Source: Mayamaea pseudoterrestris
Taxonomy: Eukaryota > Bacillariophyta > Bacillariophyceae > Sellaphorales > Sellaphoraceae
NCBI GenBank assembly: GCA_027923505.1
Contig: BROI01000010.1
Location: forward strand, 372,001-436,000
Direction: 5' to 3'
Length of the DNA stretch: 64,000 nt
This document shows positions 20,301 through 34,188 of the stretch, one piece after another. The notes below the pieces were generated by a model. That model searched no databases. It saw only the letters and a list, made by a program, of their open reading frames with translations, and was not told where the DNA came from. Position 1 is the stretch's first letter. Each line of letters opens with the position of its first letter. A program made the translations under genes and the position numbers.

Positions 20301-23039
20301 GCGCAGCCTGAATAATGATGTTGGCACCATTCTGGTGTATTTTGGGCACCTACAGGGCTTGCTGTAGGGGCGTTTGAATGTCCCGGCATCTGCGGGCTGA
20401 GACTGGTGACAAGTTGTCACCAAATACATTGCCATCCCCTGAGACACCAGCCAAGCCTACCATCTTGTAGCGCAGCCTGAATAATGATGTTGGCACCATT
20501 CTGGTGTATTTTGGGCACCTACAGGGCTTGCTGTAGGGGCGTTTGAATGTCACGGCATCTGCGGGCTGAGACTGGTGACAAGTTGTCACCAAATACATTG
20601 CCATCCCCTGAGACACCAGCCAAGCCTACCATCTTGTAGCGCAGCCTGAATAAGGATGTTGACACCATTCTGGTGTATTTTGGGCACCTACAGGGCTTGC
20701 TGTAGGGGCGTTTGAATGTCACAGCATCTGCGGGCTGAGACTGGTGACAAGTTGTCACCAAATACATTGCCATCCCCTGAGACACCAGCCAAGCCTACCA
20801 TCTTGTAGCGCAGCCTGAATAAGGATGTTGGCACCATTCTGGTGTATTTTGGGCACCTACAGGGCTTGCTGTAGGGGCGTTTGAATGTCACGGCATCTGC
20901 GGGCTGAGACTGGTGACAAGTTGTCACCAAATACATTGCCATCCCCTGAGACACCAGCCAAGCCTACCATCTTGTAGCGCAGCCTGAATAAGGATGTTGG
21001 CACCATTCTGGTGTATTTTGGGCACCTACAGGGCTTGCTGTAGGGGCGTTTGAATGTCACGGCATCTGCGGGCTGAGACTGGTGACAAGTTGTCACCAAA
21101 TACATTGCCATCCCCTGAGACACCAGCCAAGCCTACCATCTTGTAGCGCAGCCTGAATAATGTGGGCACCATTCTGGTGTATTTTGGGCACCTACAGGGC
21201 TTGCTGTAGGGGCGTTTGAATGTCACGGCATCTACGGGCTGAGACTGGTGACAAGTTGTCACCAAATACATTGCCATCCCCTGAGACACCAGCCAAGCCT
21301 ACCATCTTGTAGCGCAGCCTGAATAAGGATGTGGGCACCATTCTGGAGTATTTTGGGCACCTACAGGGCTTGCTGTAGGGGCGTTTAAATGCCACGTCAT
21401 CTGCGGGCTGAGACTGGTGACAAGTTGTCACCAAATACATTGCCATCCCCTGAGACACCAGCCAAGCCTACCATCTTGTAGCGCAGCCTGAATAAGGATG
21501 TTGGCACCATTCTGGTGTATTTTGGGCACCTACAGGGCTTGCTGTAGGGGCGTTTGAATGTCACGGCATCTGCGGGCTGAGACTGGTGACAAGTTGTCAC
21601 CAAATACATTGCCATCCCCTGAGACACATGCCAAGCCTACCATCTTGTCGCACAGCCTGAATAATGATGTGGGCACAATTCTGGTGTAGTTTGGGCACCT
21701 ACAGGGCTTGCTGTAGGGGTTTGAATGTCACGGCAGCTGCGGGCTGAGACTGGTGACAAGTTGTCACCAAATACATTGCCATCCCCTGAGACACCAGCCA
21801 AGCCTACCATCTTGTAGCGCAGCCTGAATAAGGATGTTGGCACCATTCTGGTGTATTTTGGGCACCTACAGGGCTTGCTGTAGGGGCGTTTGAATGTCAC
21901 GGCATCTGCGGGCTGAGACTGGTGACAAATTGTCATCAAATACATTGCCATCCCCCTGAGACACCACCACCTCCTTGTCCTAATAAGGAGTTGACACCTT
22001 CGGGTGTTTTTAGGCACCTACAGCTTGCTGTGAGGCATTTGAATCTCACCATCTGCGGGCTGAGACTGGTGACAAGTTGTCACCAAATACATTGCCATCC
22101 CCTGAGACAGCAGCCAAGTCTACCATCTTGTAGCTCAGCCTGAATAAGGATGTTGACACCATTTGGGTGTAGTTTGGGCACCTACAGGGCTTGCTGTAGG
22201 GGCATTTGAAAGTCGCGGCATCTGCGGGCTGAGACTGGTGACAAGTTGTCACCAAATACCCCCTGAGACACCAGTAAAGCCTACCATCTTGTAGCGCAGC
22301 CTGAATAAGGATGTTGGCACCATTCTGGTGTATTTTGGGCACCTACAGGGCTTGCTGTAGGGGCGTTTGAATGTCACGGCATCTGCGGGCTGAGACTGGT
22401 GACAAGGTGTCACCAAATACATTGCCATCCCCTGAGACACCAGCCAAGCCTACCATCTTGTAGCGCGGCTGAATAAGGATGTTGGCACCATTTAAGTATA
22501 TTTTGGGCACATACAGGACTTACTGTAGGGGCGTTTGAATGTCACGGCATCTGCGGGCTGAGACTGGTGACAAGGTGTCACCAAATACATTGCCATCCCC
22601 TGAGACACCAGCCAAGCCTACCATCTTGTAGCGCAGCCTGAATAATGATGTTGGCACCATTCTGGTGTATTTTGGGCACCTACAGGGCTTGCTGTAGGGG
22701 CGTTTGAATGTCACAGCATCTGCGGGCTGAGACTGGTGACAAGTTGTCACCAAATACATTGCCATTCCCTGAAACACCAGCCAAGCCTACCATCTTGTAG
22801 CGCAGCCTGAATAATGATGTTGGCACCATTCTGGTGTATTTTGGGCACCTACAGGGCTTGCTGTAGGGGCGTTTGAATGTCACGGCATCTGCGGGCTGAG
22901 ACTGGTGACAAGTTGTCACCAAATACATTGCCATAAATGAGACAGCTGCCAAGCCTGCCATCTTGTAGCGCAGTCTGAATAATGATGCTGGCACCATTCT
23001 GGTGTAATTTGGGCACCCACAGGGCTTGCTGTAGGGGCT

Positions 23040-24545
23040 TTATGCGCATCTGCGGGCTGAGACTGGATTTCACCAAATTTACCATTCCCTCAGACAGCCA
23101 ACCTACCTCTTGTACGCACTGAATAAATTTGGCACCATTTGGTGTATTTTGGGCACCACGGCTTGCTGTAGGGGCGTTTGAATATCACACATCTGCGCAG
23201 CTGAGACTGGAGACAATTGTCACCAAATACTACCTTCCCTGAGACACCAGCCAAGCCTACCCATCTTGTAGCGCAGCCTGAATAAGGATTGGGCACCATT
23301 CTGGTGTATTTTGGGCACCTACAGGCTTGCTTAGGAGCGTTTTGAATGTCACGGCATCTACGGCTGAGACTGGTGACAAGTTGTCACCAAATACATTGCC
23401 ATCCTGAGACACCACGAACCTCCATCTTGTAGCGCACCTGAATAAGGATTGCACCATCTCTGGTGTATTTTGGGCACCTCGCTTGCTGTGGGGCGTTTGA
23501 ATTCACGGCATCTGCTGAGACTGGTGACAAGTTGTCACCAAATACAGCTGCCACCGAGACACCAGCCAACCTACCTCTTGTACGCACCTGACAGATTTGG
23601 CACCATTCTGGTGTATTTTGGGGCTCTCCTGGGCTTGCTGTAGGGGCCATTTGAATGTCACGGCATCTACGGACTGAGACTGGTGACAATTGTCTCAAAT
23701 ACCATCCCTAGAGACACATACCAGCAACCTACCATCTTGCCACACCTGAATAATGATGTTGGCACAATTCGTTATTTTGGGCTCTACAGCTTGCTGTAGG
23801 GGGTTTGAATAATCACGGCAGCTGCGGGCTGAGACTGGTGACAAGTTGTCACCAAATACATTGCCATCCCCTGAGACACCTGCCAAGCCTACCATCTTGT
23901 AGCGCAGCCTGAATAAGGATGTTGACACCATTCTGGTGTACTTTGGGCACCTACAGGGCTTGCTGTAGGGGCGTTTGAATGTCACGGCATCTACAGGCTG
24001 AGACTGGTGACAAGTTGTCACCAAATACATTGCCATCCCCTGAGACACCAGCCAAGCCTACTCATCTTGTCGCTGCAGCCTGAATAATGATGTTGGCACA
24101 ATTCTGGTGTATTTAGGCACCTACAGGGCTTGCTGTAGGGCGTTTGAATGTCACGCATCTGGGAGCTGAGACTGGTGACAAGTTGTCACCAAAACATTGC
24201 CATACCCTGAGACACCAGCCAAGCCTACCATCTTGCGAAGCGCAGCCTGAATAAGGATGTTGACACCATTCTGGTAGGAACACCTACAGGGCGTGAGGGG
24301 GCTTTGAATCGTCGTCCGGCGACCATCGTGGACATTCAACTGCAACCAAATACATTGTCTATTCCCCTGGACGACAGCACAGCTGCTCGGCGGGGTTTCC
24401 GGGCACTATTTGTATTTTAAGCTAATCTATAGGGCGTCGTCCTCCGTTTCATGGAGCGGGGTGTTCATCGGTCAAGACAGGGCATGAGCATGGCACAAGG
24501 CCTGCCTGCTGCCACCAAATACATTGTTGACACCGTGAGACACCA
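23040..24545 (+). repeat. Degraded zone inside satellite A array 1
   Basis: About nine unit-lengths carry many scattered 1-5 base deletions, while the order of satellite A landmarks is kept. Between about 24290 and 24520 the unit is hardly recognisable and includes GC-richer foreign-looking sequence. Clean units resume on both sides. It is either a relic of old decay or a poorly polished stretch of assembly. Confidence 0.8.
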
Positions 24546-27099
24546 GCCAAGCTCTACCATCTTGTAGTGCAGCCTGAATATGATGTTACACCATTCTTGG
24601 TGTATTTTTGGGCACCTGGCAGGGCTTGCTGTAGCGTTTGAATGTCACGCATCTGCGGAGCTGAGACTGGTGACAAGTTGTCACCAAATACATTGTCATT
24701 CCCTGAGACAGCAGCCAAGCCTACCATTTGTAGCGCAGGAATATGATGCGTTGGCACCAATCTGGTGTATTTTGGGCACCTACAGGGCTTGCTGTAGGGG
24801 CGTTTGAATGTCACAGCATCTGCGGGCTGAGACTGGTGACAAGTTGTCACCAAATACATTGCCATCCCCTGAGACACCAGCTAAGCCTACCATTCTTGTA
24901 GCACAGCCTGTAATGATGTTGGCACCATTCAGGTGTATTTTGGGCACCTACAGGGCTTGCTGTAGGGGCGTTTGAATGTCACGGCATCTGCGGGCTGAGA
25001 CTGGTGACAAGTTGTCACCAAATACATTGCCATCCCCTGAGACACCAGCCAAGCCTACCATCTTGTAGCGCAGCCTGAATAATGATGTTGGCACCATTCT
25101 GGTGTATTTTGGGCACCTACAGGGCTTGCTGTAGGGGCGTTTGAATGTCACGGCATCTGCGGGCTGAGACTGGTGACAAGTTGTCACCAAATACACTGCC
25201 ATCCCCTGAGACACCAGCCAAGCCTACCATCTTGCGAGCGCAGCCTGAATAATGATGTTGGCACCATTCTGGTGTATTTTGGGCACCTACAGGGCTTGCT
25301 GTGGGGCGTTTGAATGTCATGGCATCTGCGGGGCTGGAGACTGGTGACAAGTTGTCACCAAATACATTGCCATCCCCTGAGACACCAGCCAAGCTACCAT
25401 CTTGTAGCCAGCCTGAATAATGATGTTGGCACCATTCTGGTGTATTTTGGGCATCTACAGGGCTTGCTGTAGGGGCGTTTGAATGTCATGGAATCTGCGG
25501 GGCTGAGACTGGTGACAAGTTGTCACCAAATACATTGAGATCCCCTGAGACACCAGCCAAGCCTACCATCTTGTAGCGCAGCCAGAATAATGATGTTGGC
25601 ACCATTCTGGTGTATTTTGGGCACCTACAGGGCTTGCTGTAGGGGTGTTTGAATGTCATGGCATCTGCAGGCTGAGACTGGTGACAAGTTGTCACCAAAT
25701 ACATTGCCATCCCCGGAGACTACCAGCCAAGCCTACCCATTTTGCAGGCGCAGCCGAACAATGATGTTGGCACCATTCTCGGTATATTTTGGGCACCTTA
25801 CAGGGCTTGCTGTAGGGGCGTTTTTGAGATGTCACGGCATCTGCGGGCTGAGACTGGTGACAAGTTGTCACCAAATACATTGCCATCCCCTGAGACACCA
25901 GCCAAGCCTACCATCTTGTAGCGCAGCCTGAATAATGATGTTGGCACCATTCTGGTGTATTTTGGGCACCTACAGGGCTTGCTGTAGGGGCGTTTGAATG
26001 TCACGGCATCTGCGGGCTGAGACTGGTGACAAGTTGTCACCAAATACATTGCCATCCCCTGAGACACCAGCCAAGCCTACCATCTTGTAGCGCAGCCTGA
26101 ATAAGGATGTTGGCACCATTCTGGTGTATGTTGGGCACCTACAGAGCTTGCTGTAAGGGGCGTTTAAATGTCACGGCATCTGCGGGCTGAGACTGGTGAC
26201 AAGTTGTCACCAAATACATTGCCATCCCCTGAGACACCAGCCAAGCCTACCATCTTGTAGCGCAGCCTGAATAAGGATGTTGGCACCATTCTGGTGTATT
26301 TTGGGCACCTACAGGGCTTGCTGTAGGGGCGTTTGAATGTCACGGCATCTGCGGGCTGAGACTGGTGACAAGTTGTCACCAAATACATTGCCATCCCCTG
26401 AGACACCAGCCAAGCCTACCATCTTGTAGCGCAGCCTGAATAATGATGTTGGCACCATTCTGGTGTATTTTGGGCACCTACAGGGCTTGCTGTAGGGGCG
26501 TTTGAATGTCACGGCAACTGGGGGGCTGAGACTGGTGACAAGTTGTCACCAAATACATTGCCATCCCCTGAGACACCAGCCAAGCCTACCATCTTGTAGC
26601 GCAGCCTGAATAATGATGTTGGCACCATTCTGGTGTATTTTGGGCACCTACAGGGCTTGCTGTAGGGGCGTTTGAATGTCACGGCATCTGCGGGCTGAGA
26701 CTGGTGACAAGTTGTCACCAAATACATTGCCATCCCCTGAGACACCAGCCAAGCCTACCATCTTGTAGCGCAGCCTGAATAATGATGTTGGCACCATTCT
26801 GGTGTATTTTGGGCACCTACAGGGCTTGCTGTAGGGGCGTTTGATTGTCACGGCATCTGCGGGCTGAGACTGGTGACAAGTTGTCACCAAATACATTGCC
26901 ATCCCCTGAGACACCAGCCAAGCCTACCATCTTGTAGCGCAGCCTGAATAAGGATGTTGGCACCATTCTGGTGTATTTTGGGCACCCACAGGGCTTGCTG
27001 TAGGGGCGTTTTGAATGTCACGGCATGTGCGGGCAGAGACTGGCGACAAGTTGTCACCAAATACATTGCCATCCCCTGCGACGCCAACCAAGCCTACCA

Positions 27100-30000
27100 T
27101 CTTGTAGCGCAGCCTGAATAATGATGTTGGCACCATTCTGGTGTATTTTGGGCACCTACAGGGCTTGCTGTAGGGGCGTTTGAATGTCACGGCATCTGCG
27201 GGCTGAGACTGGTGACAAGTTGTCACCAAATACATTGCCATCCCTGAGACACCAGCCAAGCCTACCATCTTGTAGCGCAGCCTGAATAATGATGTTGGCA
27301 CCATTCTGGTGTATTTTGGGCACCTACAGGGCTTGCTGTAGGGGCGTTTGAATGTCACGGCATCTGCGGGCTGAGACTGGTGACAAGTTGTCACCAAATA
27401 CATTGCCATCCCCTGAGACACCAGCCAAGCCTACCATCTTGTAGCGCAGCCTGAATAATGATGTTGGCACCATTCTGGTGTATTTTGGGCACCTACAGGG
27501 CTTGCTGTAGGGGCGTTTGAATGTCACGGCATCTGCGGGCTGAGACTGGTGACAAGTTGTCACCAAATACATTGCCATCCCCTGAGACACCAGCCAAGCC
27601 TACCATCTTGTAGCGCAGCCTGAATAATGATGTTGGCACCATTCTGGTGTATTTTGGGCACCTACAGGGCTTGCTGTAGGGGCGTTTGAATGTCACGGCA
27701 TCTGCGGGCTGAGACTGGTGACAAGTTGTCACCAAATACATTGCCATCCCCTGAGACACCAGCCAAGCCTACCATCTTGTAGCGCAGCCTGAATAATGAT
27801 GTTGGCACCATTCTGGTGTATTTTGGGCACCTACAGGGCTTGCTGTAGGGGCGTTTGAATGTCACGGCATCTGCGGGCTGAGACTGGTGACAAGTTGTCA
27901 CCAAATACATTGCCATCCCCTGAGACACCAGCCAAGCCTACCATCTTGTAGCGCAGCCTGAATAATGATGTTGGCACCATTCTGGTGTATTTTGGGCACC
28001 TACAGGGCTTGCTGTAGGGGCGTTTGAATGTCACGGCATCTGCGGGCTGAGACTGGTGACAAGTTGTCACCAAATACATTGCCATCCCCTGAGACACCAG
28101 CCAAGCCTACCATCTTGTAGCGCAGCCTGAATAATGATGTTGGCACCATTCTGGTGTATTTTGGGCACCTACAGGGCTTGCTGTAGGGGCGTTTGAATGT
28201 CACGGCATCTGCGGGCTGAGACTGGTGACAAGTTGTCACCAAATACATTGCCATCCCCTGAGACACCAGCCAAGCCTACCATCTTGTAGCGCAGCCTGAA
28301 TAATGATGTTGGCACCATTTCTGGTGTATTTTGGGCACCTACAGGGCTTGCTGTAGGGGCGTTTGAATGTCACGGCATCTGCGGGCTGAGACTGGTGACA
28401 AGTTGTCACCAAATACATTGCCATCCCCTGAGACACCAGCCAAGCCTACCATCTTGTAGCGCAGCCTGAATAATGATGTTGGCACCATTCTGGTGTATTT
28501 TGGGCACCTACAGGGCTTGCTGTAGGGGCGTTTGAATGTCACGGCATCTGCGGGCTGAGACTGGTGACAAGTTGTCACCAAATACATTGCCATCCCCTGA
28601 GACACCAGCCAAGCCTACCATCTTGTAGCGCAGCCTGAATAATGATGTTGGCACCATTCTGGTGTATTTTGGGCACCTACAGGGCTTGCTGTAGGGGCGT
28701 TTGAATGTCACGGCATCTGCGGGCTGAGACTGGTGACAAGTTGTCACCAAATACATTGCCATCCCCTGAGACACCAGCCAAGCCTACCATCTTGTAGCGC
28801 AGCCTGAATAATGATGTTGGCACCATTCTGGTGTATTTTGGGCACCTACAGGGCTTGCTGTAGGGGCGTTTGAATGTCACGGCATCTGCGGGCTGAGACT
28901 GGTGACAAGTTGTCACCAAATACATTGCCATCCCCTGAGACACCAGCCAAGCCTACCATCTTGTAGCGCAGCCTGAATAATGATGTTGGCACCATTCTGG
29001 TGTATTTTGGGCACCTACAGGGCTTGCTGTAGGGGCGTTTGAATGTCACGGCATCTGCGGGCTGAGACTGGTGACAAGTTGTCACCAAATACATTGCCAT
29101 CCCCTGAGACACCAGCCAAGCCTACCATCTTGTAGCGCAGCCTGAATAATGATGTTGGCACCATTCTGGTGTATTTTGGGCACCTACAGGGCTTGCTGTA
29201 GGGGCGTTTGAATGTCACGGCATCTGCGGGCTGAGACTGGTGACAAGTTGTCACCAAATACATTGCCATCCCCTGAGACACCAGCCAAGCCTACCATCTT
29301 GTAGCGCAGCCTGAATAATGATGTTGGCACCATTCTGGTGTATTTTGGGCACCTACAGGGCTTGCTGTAGGGGCGTTTGAATGTCACGGCATCTGCGGGC
29401 TGAGACTGGTGACAAGTTGTCACCAAATACATTGCCATCCCCTGAGACACCAGCCAAGCCTACCATCTTGTAGCGCAGCCTGAATAATGATGTTGGCACC
29501 ATTCTGGTGTATTTTGGGCACCTACAGGGCTTGCTGTAGGGGCGTTTGAATGTCACGGCATCTGCGGGCTGAGACTGGTGACAAGTTGTCACCAAATACA
29601 TTGCCATCCCCTGAGACACCAGCCAAGCCTACCATCTTGTAGCGCAGCCTGAATAATGATGTTGGCACCATTCTGGTGTATTTTGGGCACCTACAGGGCT
29701 TGCTGTAGGGGCGTTTGAATGTCACGGCATCTGCGGGCTGAGACTGGTGACAAGTTGTCACCAAATACATTGCCATCCCCTGAGACACCAGCCAAGCCTA
29801 CCATCTTGTAGCGCAGCCTGAATAATGATGTTGGCACCATTCTGGTGTATTTTGGGCACCTACAGGGCTTGCTGTAGGGGCGTTTGAATGTCACGGCATC
29901 TGCGGGCTGAGACTGGTGACAAGTTGTCACCAAATACATTGCCATCCCCTGAGACACCAGCCAAGCCAACCAACTTGTAGCGCAGCCTGAATAATGATGT

Positions 30001-30800
30001 TGGCACCATTCTGGTGTATTTTGGGCACCTACAGGGCTTGCTGTAGGGGCGTTTGAATGTCACGGCATCTGCGGGCTGAGACTGGTGACAAGTTGTCACC
30101 AAATACATTGCCATCCCCTGAGACACCAGCCAAGCCTAACATCTTGTAGCGCAGCCTGAATAATGATGTTGGCACCATTCTGGTGTATTTTGGGCACCTA
30201 CAGGGCTTGCTGTAGGGGCATTTGAATGTCACGGCATCTGCGGGCTGAGACTGGTGACAAGTTGTCACCAAATACATTGCCATCCCCTGAGACACCAGCC
30301 AAGCCTACCATCTTGTAGCTCAGCCTGAATAATGATGTTGGCACCATTCTGGTGTATTTTGGGCACCTACAGGGCTTGCTGTAGGGGCGTTTGAATGTCA
30401 CGGCATCTGCGGACTGAGACTGGTGACAAGTTGTCACCAAATACATTGCCATCCCCTGAGACACCAGCCAAGCCTACCATCTTGTAGCGCAGCCTGAATA
30501 ATGATGTTGGCACCATTCTGGTGTATTTTGGGCACCTACAGGGCTTGCTGTAGGGGCGTTTGAATGTCACGGCATCTGCGGGCTGAGACTGGTGACAAGT
30601 TGTCACCAAATACATTGCCATCCCCTGAGACACCAGCCAAGCCTACCATCTTGTAGCGCAGCCTGAATAATGATGTTGGCACCATTCTGGTGTATTTTGG
30701 GCGCCTACAGGGCTTGCTGTAGGGGCGTTTGAATGTCACAGCATCTGCGGGCTGAGACTGGTGACAAGTTGTCACCAAATACATTGCCATCCCCTGAGAC
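27100..30800 (+). repeat. Homogenised core of satellite A array 1
   Basis: About 22 successive units are identical or differ at one or two positions (exceptions such as one extra T near 28319 and a few substitutions). Unit borders repeat every 169 bp through 27324-30200. All units here carry the AATAATGATG form, whereas 17-22 kb mixes AATAATGATG and AATAAGGATG. This is the pattern of recent amplification or gene conversion. Confidence 0.9.
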
Positions 30801-33800
30801 ACCAGCCAAGCCTACCATCTTGTGGCGCTACCTAACAAAGGAAATTGGCACCATTCTGGTGTATTTTGGGCACCTACAGGGCCTGCTGTAGGGGCGTTTG
30901 AATGTCACGGCATCTGCGGGCTGAGACTGGTGACAAGTTGTCACCAAATACATTGCCATCCCCTGAGACACCAGCCAAGCCTACCATCTTGTAGCGCAGC
31001 CTGAATTATGATGTTGGCACCATTCTGGTGTATTTTGGGCTCCTACAGGGCTTGCTGTAGGGGCATTTGAATGTCACAGCATCTGCGGGCTGAGACTGGT
31101 GACAAGTTGTCACCAAATCCATTGCCATCCACACCAGCAAAGCCTATCATCTTGTAGCACAGTCTGAATAATGATGTTGGCACCATTCTGGTGTATTTTG
31201 GGCACCTACAGGGCTTGCTGTATATGTCACGGCTACTGTGGGCTGAGACTGGTGACAAGTTGTCACCAAATACATTGCCATCCCCTGAGACACCAGCCAA
31301 GCCTACCATCTTGGAGCTCAGCCAGAATAATGGTGTTGGCACCATTCTGGTGTATTTTGGGCACCTACAGGGCTTGCTGTAGGAACATTTGTATGTCATG
31401 GCATCTGCGGGCTGAGCTTGTCACCAAATTGCCATAAGACTGCCATCGACCCACTCATTTACGCAGCCTGAGTTGTCTCTGAGGCACTCAGGGCTTGCTG
31501 GGCGTTTTGCCGGCCTCGGCTCGTGTACTGCACGCCAGCAATCGTCATCTTGTAGCTCAGCCTGAATAATGATGTGACACCAATGTGGTGTATTTTGGGC
31601 ACCTACAGGGCTTGCTGTAGGGGTGTTTAAATGTCACGGCTACTGTGGGCTGAGACTGGTGACAAGTTGTCACCAAATACATTGCCATCCCCTGAGACAC
31701 CAGCCAAGCCTACCATCTTGTAGCGCAGCCTAACAAATGATGTTGGCTCCATTTTGGTGTAATTTGGGCATCTACCGGGCCTGATGTAGGTCTGTTAGAA
31801 TGTCACGGCATTTGCGGGCTGAGACTGGTGACAAGTTGTCACCAAACACATTGCCATCCCCTGAGACACCACCCAAGCCTGCCATCTTGGATGTTGACAC
31901 CATTCTGGTGCATTTTGGGCACCAACAGGGCTTGCTGGGGGGGCATTTGATTGTTGCGGCATCTGCGGGCTGAGACTGGTGACAAGTTGTCACCAAATAC
32001 ATTGCCATTCCCTGAGACACCAGCCAAAACTACCATCTTGAAGCGCGGCCTGAATAATCTGTAGACACCATTCGGTTGTATTTTGGGCACCTACAGGGCT
32101 TGCTGTAGGGGCGTTTGAATGTCACGGCATCTGCGGGCTGAGACTGGTGACAAGTTGTCACCAAATACATTGCCATCCCCTGAGACACCAGCCAAGCCTA
32201 CCATCTTGTAGCGCAGCCTGAATAATGATGTTGGTACCATTCTGGCGTATTTTGGGCACCTAGAGATCTTGCTGTAGGGGCATTTGAATGTCACGGCATC
32301 TGCGGGCTGAGACTGGTGACAAGTTGTCACCAAATACATTGCCATCCCCTGAGACACCAGCCAAGCCTACCATCTTGGAGCTCAGCCTGAATAATGATGT
32401 TGGCACCATTCTGGTGTATTTTGGGCACCTACAGGGCTTGCTGTAGGGGTGTTTGAATGTCACGGCATCTGCGGGCTGAGACTGGTGACAAGTTGTCACC
32501 AAATACATTGCCATCCTGTGAGACACCAGCCAGACCAACCATCTTATAGCGCAGCCTGAAAAAGGATGTTGGAACCATTTTGGTGTAATTTGGGCACGTA
32601 CAGGGCTTGCTGTATAGGGGTGTTTGAATGTCACGGCATCTGCGGGCTGAGACTGGTGACAAGTTGTCACCAAATACATTGCCATCCCCTGAGACACCAG
32701 CCAAGCCTACCATCTTGTAGCGCAGCCTGAATAATGATGTTGGCACCATTCTGGTGTATTTTGGGCACCTACAGGGCTTGCTGTAGGGGTGTTTGAATGT
32801 CACGGCATCTGCGGGCTGAGACTGGTGACAAGTTGTCACCAAATACATTGCCATCCCCTGAGACACCAGTCAAGCCTACCATCTTGTAGCACAGCCTGAT
32901 TAATGATGTTGGCACCATTCTGGTGAATTTTGGGCACCTACAGGGCTTGCTGTAGGGGCGTTTGATTGTCGCGGCATCTGCGGGCTGAGACTGGTGACAA
33001 GTTGTCACCAAATACATTGCCATCCCCTGAGACACCAACCAAGCCTACCATCTTGTAGCGCAGCCTGAATAATGATGTTGGCACCATTCTGGTGTATTTT
33101 GGGCACCTACAGGGCTTGCTGTAGGGGCGTTTGAATGTCATGGCATCTGCGGGCTGAGACTGGTGACAAGTTGTCACCAAATACATTGCCATCCCCTGAG
33201 ACACCAGCCAAGCCTACCATCTTGTAGCGCAGCCTGAATAAGGATGTTGGCACCATTCTGGTGTATTTTGGGCACCTACAGGGCTTGCTGTAGGGGTGTT
33301 TGAATGTCACGGCATCTGCGGGCTGAGACTGGTGACAAGTTGTCACCAAATACATTGCCATCCCCTGAGACACCAGCCAAGCCAACCATCTTGTAGCGCA
33401 GCCTGAATAATGATGTTGGCACCATTCTGGTGTATTTTGGGCACCTACAGGGCTTGCTGTAGGGGCGTTTGAATGTCACGGCATCTGCGGGCTGAGACTG
33501 GTGACAAGTTGTCACCAAATACATTGCCATCCCCTGAGACACCAGCCAAGCCTACCATCTTGTAGCGCAGCCTGAATAATGATGGTGGCACCATTCTGGT
33601 GTATTTTGGGCACCTATGGGTCTTGCTGTAGGTCTGTTAGAATGTCACGGCATCTGCGGGCTGAGACTGGTGACAAGTTGTCACCAAATACATTGCCATC
33701 CCCTGATACACCAGCCAAGCCAACCATCTTGTAGCGCAGCCTGATTAATGATGTTGGCACCATTCTGGTGTATTTTGGGCACCTACAGGGCTTGCTGTAG

Positions 33801-34188
33801 GGGTGTTTGAATGTCACGGCATCTGCGGGCTGAGACTGGTGACAAGTTGTCACCAAATACATTGCCATCCTCTGAGACACCAGCCAAGCCAACCATGTCG
33901 TAGCGCAGCCTAAATAAGGATGTTGGCACTTTTTTGGTGTATTTTGGGCACCTACAGGGCTTGCTGTAGGGGCGTTTGAATGTCACGGCATCCGCGGGCT
34001 GAGACTGGTGACAAGTTGTCACCAAATACATTGCCATCCCCTGAGACACCAGCCAAGCCTACCATCTTGTAGCGCAGCCTGAATAGTAATGTTGGCACCA
34101 TTCGGGTGTATTTTGGGCACCTACAGGGCTTGCTGAAAGGGCCTTTGAATGTCACGGCATCTGCGGGCTGAGACTGGTGACAAGTTGT

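Larger units (their letters stand above)
17353..34188 (+). repeat. Satellite A array 1: about 99 copies of a 169-bp unit
   Basis: Head-to-tail units, almost all exactly 169 bp. Landmarks in order: GCGGGCTGAGAC; the 19-base palindrome TGGTGACAAGTTGTCACCA; ATTGCCATCCCCTGAGACAC; CAGCCAAGCCTACCATCTTG; TAGCGCAGCCTGAATAATGA (or AATAAGGA); GGCACCATTCTGGTGTATTT, which contains CACCA-TTC-TGGTG; a hairpin CCTACAG-GGCTTG-CTGTAGG; GCGTTTGAATGTCACGGCAT. There are no spacers between units and no sign of genes. The open frames seen on the minus strand run across unit borders in shifting frames (169 is not a multiple of 3) and are not taken as genes. Copies near the edges and at 31.4-32.1 kb are more diverged than the centre. 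Confidence 0.97.

Noticed and set aside
17353-34188. CRISPR-like regular repeats with palindromes
   Set aside because: The units are contiguous and near identical over their whole length, with no unique spacers, and the surroundings are eukaryotic.
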